DNA of 33,586 nt from an uncultured Eubacteriaceae bacterium (lineage in GTDB: Bacteria > Bacillota > Clostridia > Lachnospirales > CAG-274): the NCBI GenBank assembly GCA_947167715.1, contig CAMVJD010000033.1, positions 1 through 33,586 of the forward strand, written 5' to 3'. The position numbers were made by a program, and so were the translations under genes. The notes beneath the pieces were generated by a model. That model searched no databases. It had not been told where the DNA came from and saw only the letters and a list, made by a program, of their open reading frames with translations. How positions within the stretch are numbered: the stretch's first letter is position 1; each line of letters starts with the position of its first letter. Positions 23,815 to 32,993 of the stretch are shown in pieces.

Positions 23815-23844
23815 TTGAAATTTATATTGCTTTTATGATAAAAT
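23815..23844 (+). promoter_or_regulatory. Promoter of the NCS2 permease gene
   Basis: TTGAAA (23815-23820) and TAAAAT (23839-23844) with an 18-base spacer lie just before GGAGAGG and the ATG at 23874. Their position supports the downstream start and argues against the longer frame beginning at 23709. Confidence 0.6.
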
Positions 23845-23873
23845 ATAAGCAGTACAAAATTGGAGAGGATAAT

Positions 23874-25310
23874 ATGCAAAAAATACAAATCCGGCTTGAA
23901 AGCTACTTTCATTTATCAAAACATAATACCACGATACGCAGTGAATTTATCGCCGCCATAACAAATTATTTTACGCTTTTATATCTTTTGTCGCTGGTAC
24001 CCGAGGTGATCGTCGGCTCCTTTCCCGGCGTTATTGACGCAAACGGAGAAATAGTATACACAGCCGTGTTGTTTAACGGCGTTACAGCCGGACAATTTTT
24101 AACTGCGCTGACGGCGGCCGCATTCTGGGCTGCAGGCATAGGCTCGATAATAATGGGGCTTACGGTAAATATGCCGTTTATACAGGGGCCAAGCCTTGCA
24201 ATAGCCGCTTTTGTGGTATATACCGTATGCCAGAACTTCGGCTACACCTATTACCAGGCACTTGCGATAATTTTTTTATCGGGTATAGTGTTTTTTATAC
24301 TTTCTGCCACGGGCGCGGAAGAAAAAATACACAGATCCATACCGCTTAACCTTAAATATGCCGTAACGGCAGGTATCGGTATGTTTATTACATATACAGG
24401 CCTTCAAAAGGCGCATATAATAAGCTTTGACAGCGGCAGCATCGCCATTTTCGATATGCTTGCCGTATATTCGCACGATACGCGCACAGCCTGGCTTGCA
24501 ATACTGGGTGTTATACTTATAACCATATTGCTTGACAAGCATATACACGGTGCGGTATTTATAGGCAAAATAGTATGTATAATACTTGCCGTTCCGCTTG
24601 GACTGCTGCATTTCGGGCATAAGGTCAATTTTTTTGACATTCCCTTTGGTTCCGTGCTGTTCAAGCCCGATTTCCGCGGCCTTATAACAGGCGAAACGCC
24701 TACGGAAAAGCTGTTTTCCCTATCAACGCTTTTAATTATAATATTTGCCATATGTATTATGGATATTTTTGAAACAATGTCAATGCTGCTTGCAACAAGA
24801 CATTTGTTAAGAAAGGAAAATGCAAGAATAGCCGAACGCACGCCGCGCATACTGGAGGTAGATGCGGTCACCACCTCTGTAGGCGCACTTTTGGGTACAA
24901 CAAATGTTTCCACCTATATAGAAAGCACAGCAGGTATAATAGAAGGCGCGCGCACGGGTCTTACCGCAGTCCTTACGGGCATTATGTTTATTGTGACCTC
25001 TGTTTCGGCGCCGCTTGCAAGCTTTGTGCCATCTGCCGCAACGGCAACAACGCTGATAATATCCGGCGTTTTAATGATGAATGTAATAAACGATGTTGAT
25101 TTTGACAAGCCCACCGAGGCTGTCCCTGCCGTATTTACCATAATACTTATGCCGTTGACGGGCAGTCTGCTTACGGGCATAGCCTTTGGCATAATAGCAT
25201 ATCTGGTAATACATATTTTTACCGGCCGCGCACACAAGATAAACTATGTTATATACATACTTGCGCTTTTGCTTGCGATATTTTTGATATTTATACCGCG
25301 AACACATTAA
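23874..25310 (+). CDS. NCS2 / AzgA-type purine permease (guanine-hypoxanthine family)
   Basis: A 478-residue membrane protein with about 12-14 transmembrane segments, importing a nucleobase with protons. The N-terminal HNTTIRSEFIAAITNYFTLLY is the AzgA/PbuG version of the family start (TTxRTEixAGlTTFxTMAY). Further matches are MGLTVNMPFIQGPSLAI, AVTAGIGMFITYTGLQKA and LGTTNVSTYIESTAGIIEG, the substrate-site signature. The start at 23874 has GGAGAGG six bases upstream and removes 55 unlikely N-terminal residues. There is no purine riboswitch in the leader. It converges on the glycan-export ATPase gene with only 28 bases between stops. Confidence 0.88.
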   Translation: MQKIQIRLESYFHLSKHNTTIRSEFIAAITNYFTLLYLLSLVPEVIVGSFPGVIDANGEIVYTAVLFNGVTAGQFLTALTAAAFWAAGIGSIIMGLTVNMPFIQGPSLAIAAFVVYTVCQNFGYTYYQALAIIFLSGIVFFILSATGAEEKIHRSIPLNLKYAVTAGIGMFITYTGLQKAHIISFDSGSIAIFDMLAVYSHDTRTAWLAILGVILITILLDKHIHGAVFIGKIVCIILAVPLGLLHFGHKVNFFDIPFGSVLFKPDFRGLITGETPTEKLFSLSTLLIIIFAICIMDIFETMSMLLATRHLLRKENARIAERTPRILEVDAVTTSVGALLGTTNVSTYIESTAGIIEGARTGLTAVLTGIMFIVTSVSAPLASFVPSAATATTLIISGVLMMNVINDVDFDKPTEAVPAVFTIILMPLTGSLLTGIAFGIIAYLVIHIFTGRAHKINYVIYILALLLAIFLIFIPRTH

Positions 25311-25338
25311 AAAGCGGAGCAGCGCGGACCCGTATGGT

Positions 25339-26604
25339 CTATTTCACGCTTGCCTCGCTGTTCATATCGTAAAAGCCCACCGTATTTCTGTCGGAAACCA
25401 CACTTATATCCACGGCGCGGTACAATCTGTGATATACCACAAATTCTCCGTCACGAAAGCCCGTACAGCCAAAGCTGATAAGATACTCTCCGCCCTGGAT
25501 ATCTATTTTTTGCCTGAATGTGGCAGTGCGCACCTCGCCTTTTTTCACAAGGCCCGTATCTATCCCCTCGTACATGGTGTTTGTGCCGGTTATATCCGTT
25601 CCTTGTAAATTAACTATGGTAAAGGCAAATATCGGGTCCTTTACATCGGCATTAAATTTTATTTTCATTTTTATCGTACAGTATTCGCCCTTTGTGACGT
25701 GACTGCCAAGCCTGCCCTTTTCGTCCAGTATCGCAAAATCTGTTATCTCTGCATCACCGTTTCCGTAGCTGTCTATATTGGGGTTAAGGGAAAGCTTGGT
25801 TTTCCATTCCTCGCCCGCGGCGGGAACATCATCGTTTTCAACTTCCTCTTCTATAGGTGCCGTCGCACCGCGGTCGTTTACAAGCAGCTTTTTATAAAGG
25901 TCTATCATCTCGGACGGCTCGCCCTCGTCAAGCTTTTGTCCCGCATCAAGCACCACAACGCGGTCACAGTATTTGCTTACGGAAGAAAGGCTGTGCGTTA
26001 CCAAAAGAATGGTCTTGCCGCTTTTTTTAAAATCATCGAATTTTTTATAGCATTTTGCCTGAAAAAATACATCACCTACGGAAAGTGCCTCGTCAACTAT
26101 AAGTATCTCCGGGTCAATATTTATTGCCACGGCAAAGGCAAGCCTTACAAACATACCGCTGCTGTATGTCTTTACGGGCTGATAAACAAAATCGCCTATA
26201 TCCGCAAAGGCAAGTATCTCGTCTATGCGCGCATCTATCTCTTCCCTTGTAAAGCCCAAAAGCGTGCCGTTTAAATAAATATTTTCTATACCCGTATACT
26301 CCGGGTTAAAGCCCGCGCCAAGCTCCAACAGGGCCGAAATTTTGCCGTTCACCTCAACCTCTCCCGATGTCGGATTAAGCACGCCCGTTATTATTTTAAG
26401 CACAGTAGACTTGCCCGCGCCGTTTACGCCCAAAAGGCCGACACATTCGCCCCTTTTTACATCAAAGCTTAAATTTTTAAGCGCATAATATTCTTTATGA
26501 TAAATTTTTTTAAAGGGCGAAAGGCTTTCCTTTAATCGGTCGGCGGGCTTGTTGTAAAGCCTGTACACCTTGCTTACGTCCTTTACTCTTAATGCGTATT
26601 CCAT
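25339..26604 (-). CDS. Wzt-like polysaccharide export ATPase with C-terminal carbohydrate-binding domain
   Basis: A 421-residue ATPase of an ABC exporter for lipid-linked glycan or teichoic acid. The nucleotide-binding domain occupies about 1-240: Walker A GLLGVNGAGKST, signature YSSGM and Walker B ILIVDEALSVGD, the TagH/Wzt form. After a linker rich in E and D, residues about 270-415 form a beta-sandwich like the Wzt C-terminal domain (GDAEITDFAILDE, then TIVNLQGTDITGTNT). That domain recognises the finished chain end in E. coli O9a. It is the last gene of the operon, 12 bases after the permease, with AAAGGAG before its ATG. Confidence 0.92.
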   Translation of the reverse strand: MEYALRVKDVSKVYRLYNKPADRLKESLSPFKKIYHKEYYALKNLSFDVKRGECVGLLGVNGAGKSTVLKIITGVLNPTSGEVEVNGKISALLELGAGFNPEYTGIENIYLNGTLLGFTREEIDARIDEILAFADIGDFVYQPVKTYSSGMFVRLAFAVAINIDPEILIVDEALSVGDVFFQAKCYKKFDDFKKSGKTILLVTHSLSSVSKYCDRVVVLDAGQKLDEGEPSEMIDLYKKLLVNDRGATAPIEEEVENDDVPAAGEEWKTKLSLNPNIDSYGNGDAEITDFAILDEKGRLGSHVTKGEYCTIKMKIKFNADVKDPIFAFTIVNLQGTDITGTNTMYEGIDTGLVKKGEVRTATFRQKIDIQGGEYLISFGCTGFRDGEFVVYHRLYRAVDISVVSDRNTVGFYDMNSEASVK

Positions 26605-26616
26605 ATGGAAACTCCT

Positions 26617-28032
26617 TTATAATATATCCGAAAAATGCGGCTTTAATTTTGTGTATATATGTCCGCCTATTACCGCAAGCACCAATATCAGCGACCAAAA
26701 ATAGACCGTCTGCAAAGAGTTGTGCCAAAACGGCACACCGTATATCATGGAATTGCGGTAGCCCTGAACAATATAAAACATAGGGTTAAGCTTAAATATA
26801 TTTATAAGCGGCCCCATCCCCGCAGGCAGACTGTCCACCGACCACATTATCGGGGTAAGCCACATGCCAAACTGCAAAATTATGCTCATTATCTGCGATA
26901 TATCGCGGAAAAAGATCACAAGCGGAGCAGTTATAAAGCTTAACACACCCACAAGCACTATCATGCAAAGCATATAGTAAAACACCTGTATCCAGCTTAC
27001 CATCGGTATTTGTTGATACAGCATAAAGCATACCATCATAAAAACAACAAAAAACAAATGCACAAAAAGCGACGAAATAATTTTTATCATCGGCAATATA
27101 TTTATTTTAAAAACTACCTTTTTTACAAGATAAGAATATTCTATAAATGCATTTGTTGCCCCGTTCCATGCCTCCGAAAAGAAAAACCAGGGGATAAGGC
27201 CCGCCATAAACCACAAAACATAGGGTACATTGCCTACATTGGGGTTGCGAAAGCCTATCTGAAACACAAACCAAAATACAAGTATGGTGCAGACAGGCTG
27301 TACAAACGCCCATATTATACCAAAGTACGAGCCCGCAAAGCGTGTCTTGAAATCATTTTTGGCAAGTGAAAATATAAGCTTTTTCTGTGCAAGCGTATCC
27401 GCAACGGCAGCCGCTATCCTGCGCAGATGCACATATTTATAAAGTACGACCGTGACCGTAAGCGACAGCACCGCCGAAATAAGCAGATAAAAATATATAT
27501 CGGCCGATTCGGTATTGCTGTCCGGCAGGGAATGGATATCCCTTATTATAATATAAGGGTCCGTACCCGTTGTGTTAAATACGGTCTCCCCGTTCTCAAG
27601 GCAGTCTGTCCGCTGTAATTCATGTGTTTGATAATTTTCCGCATTATTCGCGGTCAGCACCTTGTCTGTATAGCCCTTTACAGCGCTGCCCTCGATATAT
27701 TCCAGCCTTGCAAACACTACCTTCTTGTTTGCTCGGCTGCCAAAGTCTATTCTTATATCCTTTATATCCTCATTCGGCAGCCTGAAAACATACTCGCGTA
27801 AGGAATATTCCTTTTTATCTTCAAAGGCCTGCAGCGACCTTTCCTGTGTAAAATCATCATCGCTTGAATACGGTATATAAAAAACCTCTATCGGCGAGCT
27901 TTTGCTTACCTCATCGGTCATTACATAAAGATGCAGCTCATGTTTTCTTACCGTGCCGAATATCTGCAAAAACAGGCACATTAAGCCCAAAAATATTAAA
28001 ATGTAAAAAAGAAGTCTTATTATGCGCTTCAT
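26617..28032 (-). CDS. Wzm-like ABC-2 permease fused to an N-terminal extracytoplasmic domain
   Basis: A 471-residue permease. The C-terminal 255 residues are an ABC-2 membrane domain with six helices, including FKTRFAGSYFGIIWAFVQP and LTPIMWSVDSLPAG, typical of Wzm/TagG exporters. These are normally about 260 residues. Here about 200 residues precede it: a membrane anchor (5-27), an extracytoplasmic beta-rich region (about 28-180) and another helix (about 182-202). The region is not recognised; it could sense or bind the exported glycan. The ATG overlaps the previous stop by four bases (ATGA), so the genes are coupled. Confidence 0.88.
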   Translation of the reverse strand: MKRIIRLLFYILIFLGLMCLFLQIFGTVRKHELHLYVMTDEVSKSSPIEVFYIPYSSDDDFTQERSLQAFEDKKEYSLREYVFRLPNEDIKDIRIDFGSRANKKVVFARLEYIEGSAVKGYTDKVLTANNAENYQTHELQRTDCLENGETVFNTTGTDPYIIIRDIHSLPDSNTESADIYFYLLISAVLSLTVTVVLYKYVHLRRIAAAVADTLAQKKLIFSLAKNDFKTRFAGSYFGIIWAFVQPVCTILVFWFVFQIGFRNPNVGNVPYVLWFMAGLIPWFFFSEAWNGATNAFIEYSYLVKKVVFKINILPMIKIISSLFVHLFFVVFMMVCFMLYQQIPMVSWIQVFYYMLCMIVLVGVLSFITAPLVIFFRDISQIMSIILQFGMWLTPIMWSVDSLPAGMGPLINIFKLNPMFYIVQGYRNSMIYGVPFWHNSLQTVYFWSLILVLAVIGGHIYTKLKPHFSDIL

Positions 28033-30347
28033 TTCTTGTTTCCTCTGTTCGTTAATTTAGCCTTTATGTTCCAAAAAACAGACATAAACCTCCAGCCCTT
28101 CGACCTTCTTATCCTGTCGTTTTCGCTGCGATAATATTCAAGCTGCGTATTAAGCGTATCAATATCGCGCTGCCTGGCATCAAGCTCGCTTTGTTTATTT
28201 ATAAGCTGCGAAAAATATGCATTCATCCTGTTTTCGCAGGCCCTGATATACTTTGCGTCAAGGCGCAGGTCTGTCTGTTTTTCGTTAAGCAGCTCATCCT
28301 TTTGGCTTATTGTTTTTTCTTTTTCGCAAAGCGTTTTTGCAAAGCCCGCTTCGGTCGCCTGTGCAGCATCATAGGCCTCTCTTGCCGTAAAATTTTTGAT
28401 TTTTCCCTTAATGGTAAAGCTGTTTCCTACAAGCCCCGTTATGGTGTAATGCGGATCGGTCGTATAAAATATATCATAGCCGTCATCGCATTTTTCGGCA
28501 TTATCCGGAATGATGCTTGCATCTCCTTTGTTTTCGATACTATCCACACGGCATTTTAACAGCCTGCCCTCGGCAATATCCCAGCGCACGCTTTTGGCCG
28601 CATCGGGTATGGGAAATGTTACCTCAAAACCACCGTCTATATTTGTATAAATATCTGTGTATACCTTGTTTTCCTCGGAATATCCGTTTCCCGTATCGTA
28701 ATAGCAGGCGGTATTTACAGCCCTTTCCACCGCACGCTCATTGTAAATATCAAGCAAAGAAAGCTGATTCAGCGGCATTATATACGGCATAAGATAATTC
28801 ATGCCAACATAATTATCGGCAAAATGCACCGCCCAATTTACAAAAGCGCGGGACATTTTTTCATCTATGCCAAACAGCTCAAAAACGGAGCTTTTTGTTT
28901 CCCTTTCTTCCAACACGGGGTTTTTGTAATATAATTCGTTTATACAGCGCCACACCACAAACTGCAGCGGTATATCCATATCAAAACACCATTCATTATC
29001 TATTATTACATATTTGCCGTTGTCGAAAAAAATATTATCACAAATTAGGTCTATATTGGCAGGTCTGATACAATCAAGCGGCATTTCATAGGCAAAGCTG
29101 CCGAAAACCGCTTTAAATTTGTCATTAAAAAAGCTTTTTTTCTGTGTTTCAAACCTGTCAAAAAACGCTTTAAGTGCTGTACTTACAGGCTTTTCACCCG
29201 TATCCTCGGTTATTATTTCGTTAAGGCTTTTATGCTCCAGAAATTCGTATTTTGCCCCGCCTTTATACGGTGCTGCATTTAATGCCAAAATGCCGTCGGG
29301 ATAAATATCCGTATTTTGCAGCATTTTTTCTATATGCCCATGCGCGCTTTGCAAGACAGGTAATTTAAGCGCAAATTTATCTTTATCCCTGCATATTGCC
29401 GTCATAATTTGATATTCGGGCTTTCGCAGAGAATTTATCTTTACATAATCTATGGTATCACAGCATTTCCCCTGCGACAGCTCAAGCAAAAACGAGTTTG
29501 CAAAATGCCCCATAACGCCCTCTTTGCAAAGCGATGCCGACATTTTCTGCTCGCTGTAAAGGCCGAAGCTGCGCATATTAAGGTTCATATATGGTGCGCC
29601 AAAGCCGTGATTTACAGTATTATCCGTAAATATTTCAAACGGGAACTTATAATCCGGATAGGGATAATAAAAGCGCACGGAATTAAAGCCTGCTTTTTCG
29701 GCAAGCTCCGACAATTCCCCTTTTGTAAATGTACGCACGGAGTCATTGCCCTCATAATCGTTCATACCCAAAAAATAATTGTCGGTATGATCCTCGGCCG
29801 CGCCGTTAAGATATTTAAGACCCATGCGGTTTTCAATGGCGATAAATACCCTGCCGTCGGGATTTAAAAAGCTTTTTGCAAGCCGCAGCAGGCTTTCATA
29901 CGGCGTATTTGTATGTATAAAGCTCAACGCATATTCAAAAACACCGTTAAGCACTACCACATCAAACTTTTTGTCAAAGCTTATTTTTTGTATATTTCCC
30001 GCCATAATTTTTAAATTATCGCAGTTTTTATGCCGCGCATAGTTTATCCTTGACCGCCTTTCGGATATATCCACCGAAACGACCTCGGCACATTTTTCGC
30101 AAAGCATACCCGTTATTGCGCCGCAGCCCGCTCCTATTTCAAGACAGCGGCAGTTTTCGGCAAAGGGATACCAGTTTAAAATATTTTCGCGCTGCGGGGA
30201 AAAATGATAAGCGGCCGCAAACGGATATACCTTATCGCTTTTTGTAATATCAAAGCCGCTTTCCGCAAGCTGCAGCAATGTTTCTTCTATGTCACCGTCA
30301 GAATATGTGTCGGTATTTTCGTAAAATTTTAAATCAAGTTCAGCCAT
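28029..30347 (-). CDS. WbdD-like methyltransferase-kinase with C-terminal coiled coil
   Basis: A 772-residue multidomain protein. Residues about 40-240 are a class I SAM methyltransferase (motif I CLEIGAGCGAITG at 68-80, VVSVDIS at 89-95). Residues about 310-520 look like a kinase of the protein-kinase/aminoglycoside-phosphotransferase fold: FALKLP with Lys328, D433-x4-N438 as catalytic loop and D450-N-E452 as metal site. A beta-rich segment lies at about 565-655, and about 665-748 is a heptad coiled coil ending in SKGWRFMSVFWNIKAKL, a likely membrane-contacting helix. This domain order matches WbdD of E. coli O9a, which caps the glycan and sets chain length through its coiled coil. Overlaps with both neighbours (8 and 4 bases) bind it to the exporter. 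Confidence 0.75.
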   Translation of the reverse strand: MAELDLKFYENTDTYSDGDIEETLLQLAESGFDITKSDKVYPFAAAYHFSPQRENILNWYPFAENCRCLEIGAGCGAITGMLCEKCAEVVSVDISERRSRINYARHKNCDNLKIMAGNIQKISFDKKFDVVVLNGVFEYALSFIHTNTPYESLLRLAKSFLNPDGRVFIAIENRMGLKYLNGAAEDHTDNYFLGMNDYEGNDSVRTFTKGELSELAEKAGFNSVRFYYPYPDYKFPFEIFTDNTVNHGFGAPYMNLNMRSFGLYSEQKMSASLCKEGVMGHFANSFLLELSQGKCCDTIDYVKINSLRKPEYQIMTAICRDKDKFALKLPVLQSAHGHIEKMLQNTDIYPDGILALNAAPYKGGAKYEFLEHKSLNEIITEDTGEKPVSTALKAFFDRFETQKKSFFNDKFKAVFGSFAYEMPLDCIRPANIDLICDNIFFDNGKYVIIDNEWCFDMDIPLQFVVWRCINELYYKNPVLEERETKSSVFELFGIDEKMSRAFVNWAVHFADNYVGMNYLMPYIMPLNQLSLLDIYNERAVERAVNTACYYDTGNGYSEENKVYTDIYTNIDGGFEVTFPIPDAAKSVRWDIAEGRLLKCRVDSIENKGDASIIPDNAEKCDDGYDIFYTTDPHYTITGLVGNSFTIKGKIKNFTAREAYDAAQATEAGFAKTLCEKEKTISQKDELLNEKQTDLRLDAKYIRACENRMNAYFSQLINKQSELDARQRDIDTLNTQLEYYRSENDRIRRSKGWRFMSVFWNIKAKLTNRGNKK

Positions 30348-32709
30348 TTACAGCTCCGCCTTTTTTAATAAATTCACTTATCGCTTTTAATGCAGCCTCC
30401 GCCGTCATTTCGGGTATCACAAGACCCTTGTCGTATTTTGCCACGCGCTCCGCGGGTGCGCCTATATCAAAGCAGGCCACAGGTATACCCATATTTATTA
30501 CCTCCTGCGTAGTATACGAAAAGGTCTCGGGCCATATAGAGGCAATAAAAACTATATCTATTTTGTTTTCCCTAAAAATCTCGGGTATATCATCGGGCTT
30601 GTAACGTCCAAGTATTTTAAGTGAGCTGTGTGTTACGGTATCGATATTCTCACCTATTACTATTATATCTGCGGGCAATTGGTTTTTATCTATTATTTCC
30701 TGCATCTGTATGACCATACGCGAGCCCTTTGTGCGCATAAAATTGCCCAATATACCTATCTTAAGCCTGTCATTGTCCTTTTCATACGGCTGTATCTTTG
30801 GTATATAGTCCACAGTATGCGGCAGCACCCTGATATTATCAAGCTCGGGATACCAATGCATAAAATAGCCCTTGCTGTTTTGCGAAAAAACGGTTATCTC
30901 GTCGCAGTCTGCCAAAAATCTGCCCCAAGCCTCGCGCCATTTGCCAATAGACACATAATTTTTATTAAAGCTGTCATCGTTTGTTTTAATACAGCTTTCG
31001 CACACGGCGCTGTCGGGCTTAAAGCAATGCTTTCCCTCGTTGTTGATAAGATAAATAGACGGACAGCAGGAATAAAAATCGTGGCCAAGCATATAAAGCC
31101 TTGCACCAAGCCTTGTTTTTAAGCCCCTAATATACTCCAGTGTCTTGTAAATATCCGTACAGGAAACAAGCTCGTTTATGATTATGCTCTCTGCGCCGCC
31201 CACAATATCAGTAAGACTGTCAAGCGCATCAAAGCCGTTAAGCGTAAAGCCCGCTTGTGCATATTTTGTAATATATTTTGCATACATGCCGTCTGCCTCA
31301 AAAATAACATTTATTACGCCCACGCCCTTTTCATTCTCGGCCTTTATGCGGCGTTTACTGTATGAATTTGCGCCGCCGCCCCAGGCATGGTCAAATATGA
31401 TCATATTTTTTTCGGTATTTCCGGCCATAAGCAAAAGCTTTGCAAACTCCCTGTATGCCGAGGCGGGATCGGCCTTGATATATGCCTGCACGTCCGCATC
31501 ATAATCGGGATATCTTTCGTTGATAAGCTTTAGATTTCTTGCAATATAGCGTTTCTTATCCTCCGACGGAAAGCTTGCACCATGCTTGTGATAAACAAAA
31601 AGGTTTTCGGTGATAACATTTTTATAGCCCGCTTTTATGGCGCGCTGACACCAATCATTCTCTTCGCCGTAGCCCTTGTAAAAGGTCTCGGCATCCAATA
31701 TGCCGATTTTTTCGATAGCATTTCTGTTCATGCCCATACAAAATCCAACACCCGTGGGCATAGCGTTATACTGCGGCTTAAAATGTCTGAACACGCTGTC
31801 TGCTTCATCCACGGTAAGCCCCATAAAAATTTCGTTATCTTCACAAAAATTCGGAAAACTGCATATAGTGCCGCAGGTAGTAAACGGTGTCGAGGATGCT
31901 ATGCGATCGTTTTTAACAATTGGCAGCATAAGCCTTTCAAGCCACAAATCGGGTAAAAACACATCGCTGTTAACTATGGCGCAATGCATTTCACCCAGCA
32001 TAAGCGCCTTGTTTACCGACTGTACAAAGCCAAGGTTTTCCTTATTGTCGATAAGCACCGTGTTTTCGTGTTCCGCCGCATATTTTCTTAAAAGCGGAAG
32101 CACTCGTTCATCCGTACTGGCATCATTTATAAGTATCAATCGGTAGTTAAGCTTTGTTTTTTGCACCGAAGAAAGCAGCGGCGCCAAAAAGTCGTAGCCG
32201 TTGTATACCGGCACTATCACATCAAAGCTATGGTCGTATATCTCCTTTGGTATTTCAATATCGCCGCGGCAGTAATATCTGTCTTTAAATTCGGTAAGAT
32301 CCGACAATCCCGCAATAATGCGGTTTACCGAAAAGCCGCTCCCAAAGGGCTTAAGCACTGCAAGCCCGGTATTCTCCGTGCCGTCTGTGCCCGAGCATCT
32401 TATATATACTTTTACGTTTTTTTCGGCAGTATATTCCGCCGAAAAATCAAATCCGCTGAAAAGCGCATTTTCATTTTCAAATGCATCCCTTACATCGCTG
32501 CGCTCCGTAAGCCTTATCGGAAAAGTACGCACCTCTTCCCCGCATTCAAAGCATATCTCGGCCGCAGTAAAAGCGGCATGTTTGTTGAATATCCAGCCCC
32601 TCAATACAATACGTCTGCCGTTAACTTCCTTTTGGTCTATATAATATTTTACGTTATTATCTGTTGCAGCCTTATAAATGCCGCCTAATAGTTTTTTTAT
32701 AAAATCCAT
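30340..32709 (-). CDS. Bifunctional glycosyltransferase: GT2 plus GT4-like domains
   Basis: A 789-residue cytoplasmic or membrane-associated protein. Residues about 20-115 form a beta-rich accessory domain. Residues about 162-420 are a GT2 transferase (FDVIVPVYNGYDFL, INDAS, VNSDVFLPD as the DxD-like metal site, GYGEENDWCQRA as the ED motif). Residues about 450-780 resemble a GT4/GT-B transferase: AWGGGANSYS, ILGNFMRTKGS and the E-x7-E motif PETFSYTTQEVI. Two domains in one chain imply addition of two sugars or of an alternating repeat, for the polymer handled by the WbdD-like protein and exporter downstream. It is the first gene of the operon, with a weak ribosome site GGGATGA. Confidence 0.88.
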   Translation of the reverse strand: MDFIKKLLGGIYKAATDNNVKYYIDQKEVNGRRIVLRGWIFNKHAAFTAAEICFECGEEVRTFPIRLTERSDVRDAFENENALFSGFDFSAEYTAEKNVKVYIRCSGTDGTENTGLAVLKPFGSGFSVNRIIAGLSDLTEFKDRYYCRGDIEIPKEIYDHSFDVIVPVYNGYDFLAPLLSSVQKTKLNYRLILINDASTDERVLPLLRKYAAEHENTVLIDNKENLGFVQSVNKALMLGEMHCAIVNSDVFLPDLWLERLMLPIVKNDRIASSTPFTTCGTICSFPNFCEDNEIFMGLTVDEADSVFRHFKPQYNAMPTGVGFCMGMNRNAIEKIGILDAETFYKGYGEENDWCQRAIKAGYKNVITENLFVYHKHGASFPSEDKKRYIARNLKLINERYPDYDADVQAYIKADPASAYREFAKLLLMAGNTEKNMIIFDHAWGGGANSYSKRRIKAENEKGVGVINVIFEADGMYAKYITKYAQAGFTLNGFDALDSLTDIVGGAESIIINELVSCTDIYKTLEYIRGLKTRLGARLYMLGHDFYSCCPSIYLINNEGKHCFKPDSAVCESCIKTNDDSFNKNYVSIGKWREAWGRFLADCDEITVFSQNSKGYFMHWYPELDNIRVLPHTVDYIPKIQPYEKDNDRLKIGILGNFMRTKGSRMVIQMQEIIDKNQLPADIIVIGENIDTVTHSSLKILGRYKPDDIPEIFRENKIDIVFIASIWPETFSYTTQEVINMGIPVACFDIGAPAERVAKYDKGLVIPEMTAEAALKAISEFIKKGGAVNG

Positions 32710-32753
32710 ATCTTATATCATCCCATTATGTTTATCAGGTACTTATATTTTTT

Positions 32754-32782
32754 ATTTTATCATAACACAAAGCAAATATCAA
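32754..32782 (-). promoter_or_regulatory. Promoter of the surface-glycan operon
   Basis: TTGATA (32782-32777) and TAAAAT (32759-32754) are 17 bases apart, 45 bases before the glycosyltransferase ATG. The conserved 37-bp block begins 27 bases upstream of the -35. Confidence 0.7.
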
Positions 32783-32809
32783 TCCTGTTTTTATTTTGAC
32801 CTTCTCCAT

Positions 32810-32846
32810 TTTTTGTATGATTTTTGTTTTAAATTCGGTAAACATT
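32810..32846 (-). repeat. 37-bp promoter-upstream block, copy B
   Basis: Second copy of the block at 23668-23704, with four mismatches. Its distance to the leftward -35 agrees within two bases between the copies. Distances to the rightward genes (NCS2 permease, rubrerythrin) do not agree, so it probably belongs to the leftward promoters. Confidence 0.65.
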
Positions 32847-32908
32847 TGCGGGGCATGTCGAAAAAAAATGGTAAAAAAATGGGCGAATTCAAAAAAACAA
32901 AATTAGTC

Positions 32909-32937
32909 TTGAAAATTTTGTTTAATAATGCTATAAT
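32909..32937 (+). promoter_or_regulatory. Promoter of the rubrerythrin gene
   Basis: TTGAAA (32909-32914), a 17-base spacer and TGC-TATAAT (32932-32937) make a near-consensus extended promoter. CTATAA occurs twice (32931-32936 and 32946-32951), overlapping and just after the -10. No exact PerR box is present. Confidence 0.85.
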
Positions 32938-32993
32938 ATTCGTATACTATAAGGACACTTTTAAAAAGTCCAAATCGGAAAGGAGACTTTAAT

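Larger units (their letters stand above)
23518..23873 (+). other. Divergent intergenic region, AT-rich, two promoters and a conserved block
   Basis: These 356 bases separate the bacteriocin operon (-) from the NCS2 permease (+). They hold the leftward operon promoter, a 37-bp block repeated upstream of the glycan operon, and the rightward permease promoter. An open frame running in from 23709 towards the permease is not thought to be translated. No purine riboswitch was found. Confidence 0.7.

Noticed and set aside
23705-23873. Purine riboswitch and the longer permease start at 23709
   Set aside because: No purine-aptamer core strings are visible. A promoter and a GGAGAGG site place the start at 23874, and the extra N-terminal residues are unlike the family.
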